Made by a program: the position numbers and the translations under genes
The notes under the pieces: generated by a model
Told to the model about the DNA's origin: nothing
Database searches by the model: none
Seen by the model: only the letters and a program-made list of their open reading frames with translations
Shown here: positions 62,402-64,000 of the stretch, piece by piece
Layout of the letters: the number at the start of each line of letters is the position of its first letter
Numbering within the stretch: position 1 is the stretch's first letter
Assembly (NCBI RefSeq): GCF_000227135.1
Contig: NC_018255.1
Span: 298,831 to 362,830 of the forward strand
From: Leishmania donovani
Lineage: Eukaryota; Euglenozoa; Kinetoplastea; Trypanosomatida; Trypanosomatidae
Reading direction: 5' to 3'
DNA: 64,000 nucleotides

Positions 62402-64000
62402 GGGCGCGCAGAGAGACCTCTCGCCTAAAGATTGCACGTGTCCTCCCTCCTCTCCCTTCACGCACGCACACACACGTTCCCTCGACTTCTTTTACACCAC
62501 AGCACGTTCGCCCTTCGGCAGGCGTAGCCGCTTCTTGCGATGCCAGTTTTTTTTTTTGGTCCAGCTTATGTGCTCGGGGATGTGCGATGCCGTATTGTGC
62601 TTCTTGTTGCGTGCTTCGGCGACACAGACAGGCAGCCACAGACAGACCCGTACCATACACGCGTACATGCCCCGCTGCGTCGTATCGCTTGCCAAGCGCT
62701 TTCTTTTTCGTGATTTACTGAAGCGCTTCGTGTCAGTGGCCTCACGCTCTCCCTTCCGCTTCTACCTTTTAGTGTGTTCGTTTCTGTCGCTCTCCTTTTC
62801 CTACGCGTTCCTTGTGAACGGTGATACAAGACGGACACGCCTATCTCTTTCTCTCTCCGTGTTCTCCGCTTTTCAAGCCCCCTCCTCTCCTTCTCTCCTC
62901 CCACCTTCTTGTTCTCCCTCCCACGCTCTTGGGTGCCGTCTACATTGCTCTGCCGCGACTTTGCCCCCTTTCCTTTTTTTGTTATGTGAGCACACCGACC
63001 AACACGCAGACTTTCATGAGCGGCGGAAATGTGCCGTTGTGCAAATGAGCACCCACGCACACACAGACACGGACAGACGTGTGCGTGGGCGCAGGGCGTA
63101 GGAGAGGGGAGGGGGAGGGGCCGTAATCGCGGCAAGGGGTGGAGAAGCCCCCCCCACCCCACCCCCTCCACCCCCGAATGGGAGACGGAACCGCTCCGTT
63201 GTGGGCGGGAAGGAGGCAAGATGAAGCAAAGTTGCAAGACACACGACACCACTTCCTCTCGCACACCCAGTGCGATACGGGCCCGACCTCACATACGCAC
63301 TCACGCGCAGAGGACGGAGACTGTCAGTTAGAGCATCATGTCACCAAAAAGAGTTGATCGCGACGAGGACAGATGGCCCCGCGACCCGGCCGGCAGGGGA
63401 CGGATGCAAGGAGTAGGTGGGCAGATGGGAGACCGCTACAAAACTCTTTTTTTTTCGTTGTTCTCTTTCACTTTTTCTCGTTTACGTAGGATAGCCATTC
63501 CCTTTTCTCCTTTTCTCTAGCAGTCAACCGTCTCCTCTTCCCTGCCTTACCTCTCCTTGACTATACCCTCCCCCCCCCACCATCACCACCATCACCTCAC
63601 GCCCGCCTCCTGCTCGCGCTTCCTCGCCTTTTGCTGTTCGATCCCAAAATGATCCGTTGTTTGCCCGCCCTTCCCCAGCGCGCTAGCGGTAGTGCTCTGT
63701 CTCCGTCTCTGCCTATGTACCTTTGTGTCTCGGCGCGTTGGCACGTGTGCGTGCGTGTAACTGTGTGTGTGTGTCCGCGTGAGTATCCCCCCTTTTTCTT
63801 CTCTTCGCTTGCGCCTCGTATGTTTCGTGTGCTTGCACGCGCGTGCTCAGTGTTGCTCATTTTAGTTTGTGGCGTTCATCTGCGTTTTCTCTTCGAACTT
63901 ATCTGCGTAGCCATCACTTTTCTCCCCCCCCCATTGTCTTCTCTGTTTGCCTTATCACCACCACCACGACCACCGCCGCCTCCCCCTTCTCTCGGTACGC
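62402..64000. other. Spacer at the end of the window
   Basis: No supported gene in the last 1.6 kb. It is T/C-rich at 62850-62990 and 63440-63560. A G-rich run (63102-63122) faces a C-rich run (63149-63174), which could pair as a hairpin. The next gene presumably starts beyond the window. Confidence 0.5.
63102..63174 (+). other. G-run/C-run inverted arrangement (possible hairpin)
   Basis: Three or four G-runs (GGGGAGGGGGAGGGG type, 63107-63121) are followed 30 bases on by several C-runs (63149-63174). The transcript could fold into a GC-rich hairpin or a G-quadruplex. Seen directly; the folding is inferred. Confidence 0.4.

Noticed and set aside
1..64000. tRNA, rRNA or CRISPR features
   Set aside because: No B-box-like tRNA motif in context, no rRNA-like sequence and no spaced direct repeats were found on reading; the organism is eukaryotic.
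1..64000. A strand-switch region, centromere or telomere repeat
   Set aside because: All supported genes share one strand and no telomeric repeat was seen.

Overview
The window reads as nuclear DNA of a kinetoplastid, most likely Leishmania or a close leishmaniine relative. All supported genes are intronless and lie on the + strand. They are separated by long pyrimidine- and GT/CA-rich spacers, and pyrimidine tracts followed by an AG (spliced-leader trans-splice acceptors) precede many start codons. Several products are kinetoplastid hallmarks: the mitochondrial RNA-binding protein RBP16, an ATOM46-like import receptor and a divergent mitochondrial S16. This is one segment of a directional polycistronic unit with no strand switch. 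From memory, MCM2, the ribonucleotide reductase large chain and S14 lie in this order on L. major chromosome 28; I could not check that.

Layout: 1-384, 3' end of an unknown gene. 1455-2213, a 252-residue hypothetical. 3451-3882, RBP16. A gene-poor stretch follows, interrupted by a CCCH zinc-finger/methyltransferase-like fusion (7254-8852); a candidate SIDER2-type retroposon relic sits near 10.6-11.0 kb. From 14.3 to 29.6 kb come a small RGG-containing protein, an 870-residue orphan, MCM2, a disordered protein with a C-terminal cysteine cluster, a membrane-anchored propeller-like protein and a small basic protein. From 31 to 43 kb come the ribonucleotide reductase large subunit, a coiled-coil protein and a 1,471-residue CCR4/nocturnin-like EEP-family protein. 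A decayed gene lies near 45.9-46.5 kb. From 48.4 to 62.4 kb come mitochondrial S16, ATOM46-like, a large atypical SDR with a zinc ribbon, a Tctex-type dynein light chain, ribosomal S14 (uS11), LSm5-like and a predicted mitochondrial membrane protein. 62.4-64 kb is spacer.

The genes do not form a functional operon, as expected for kinetoplastids. Themes are DNA replication (MCM2, RNR1), RNA metabolism (RBP16, LSm5, EEP nuclease, CCCH protein), translation (uS11, bS16m) and mitochondrial biogenesis. I see no convincing new multi-gene system. The most unusual items are single proteins: the CCCH-methyltransferase fusion, the EEP enzyme with two very large insertions, the long SDR and the 870-residue orphan, plus the retroposon and pseudogene relics.
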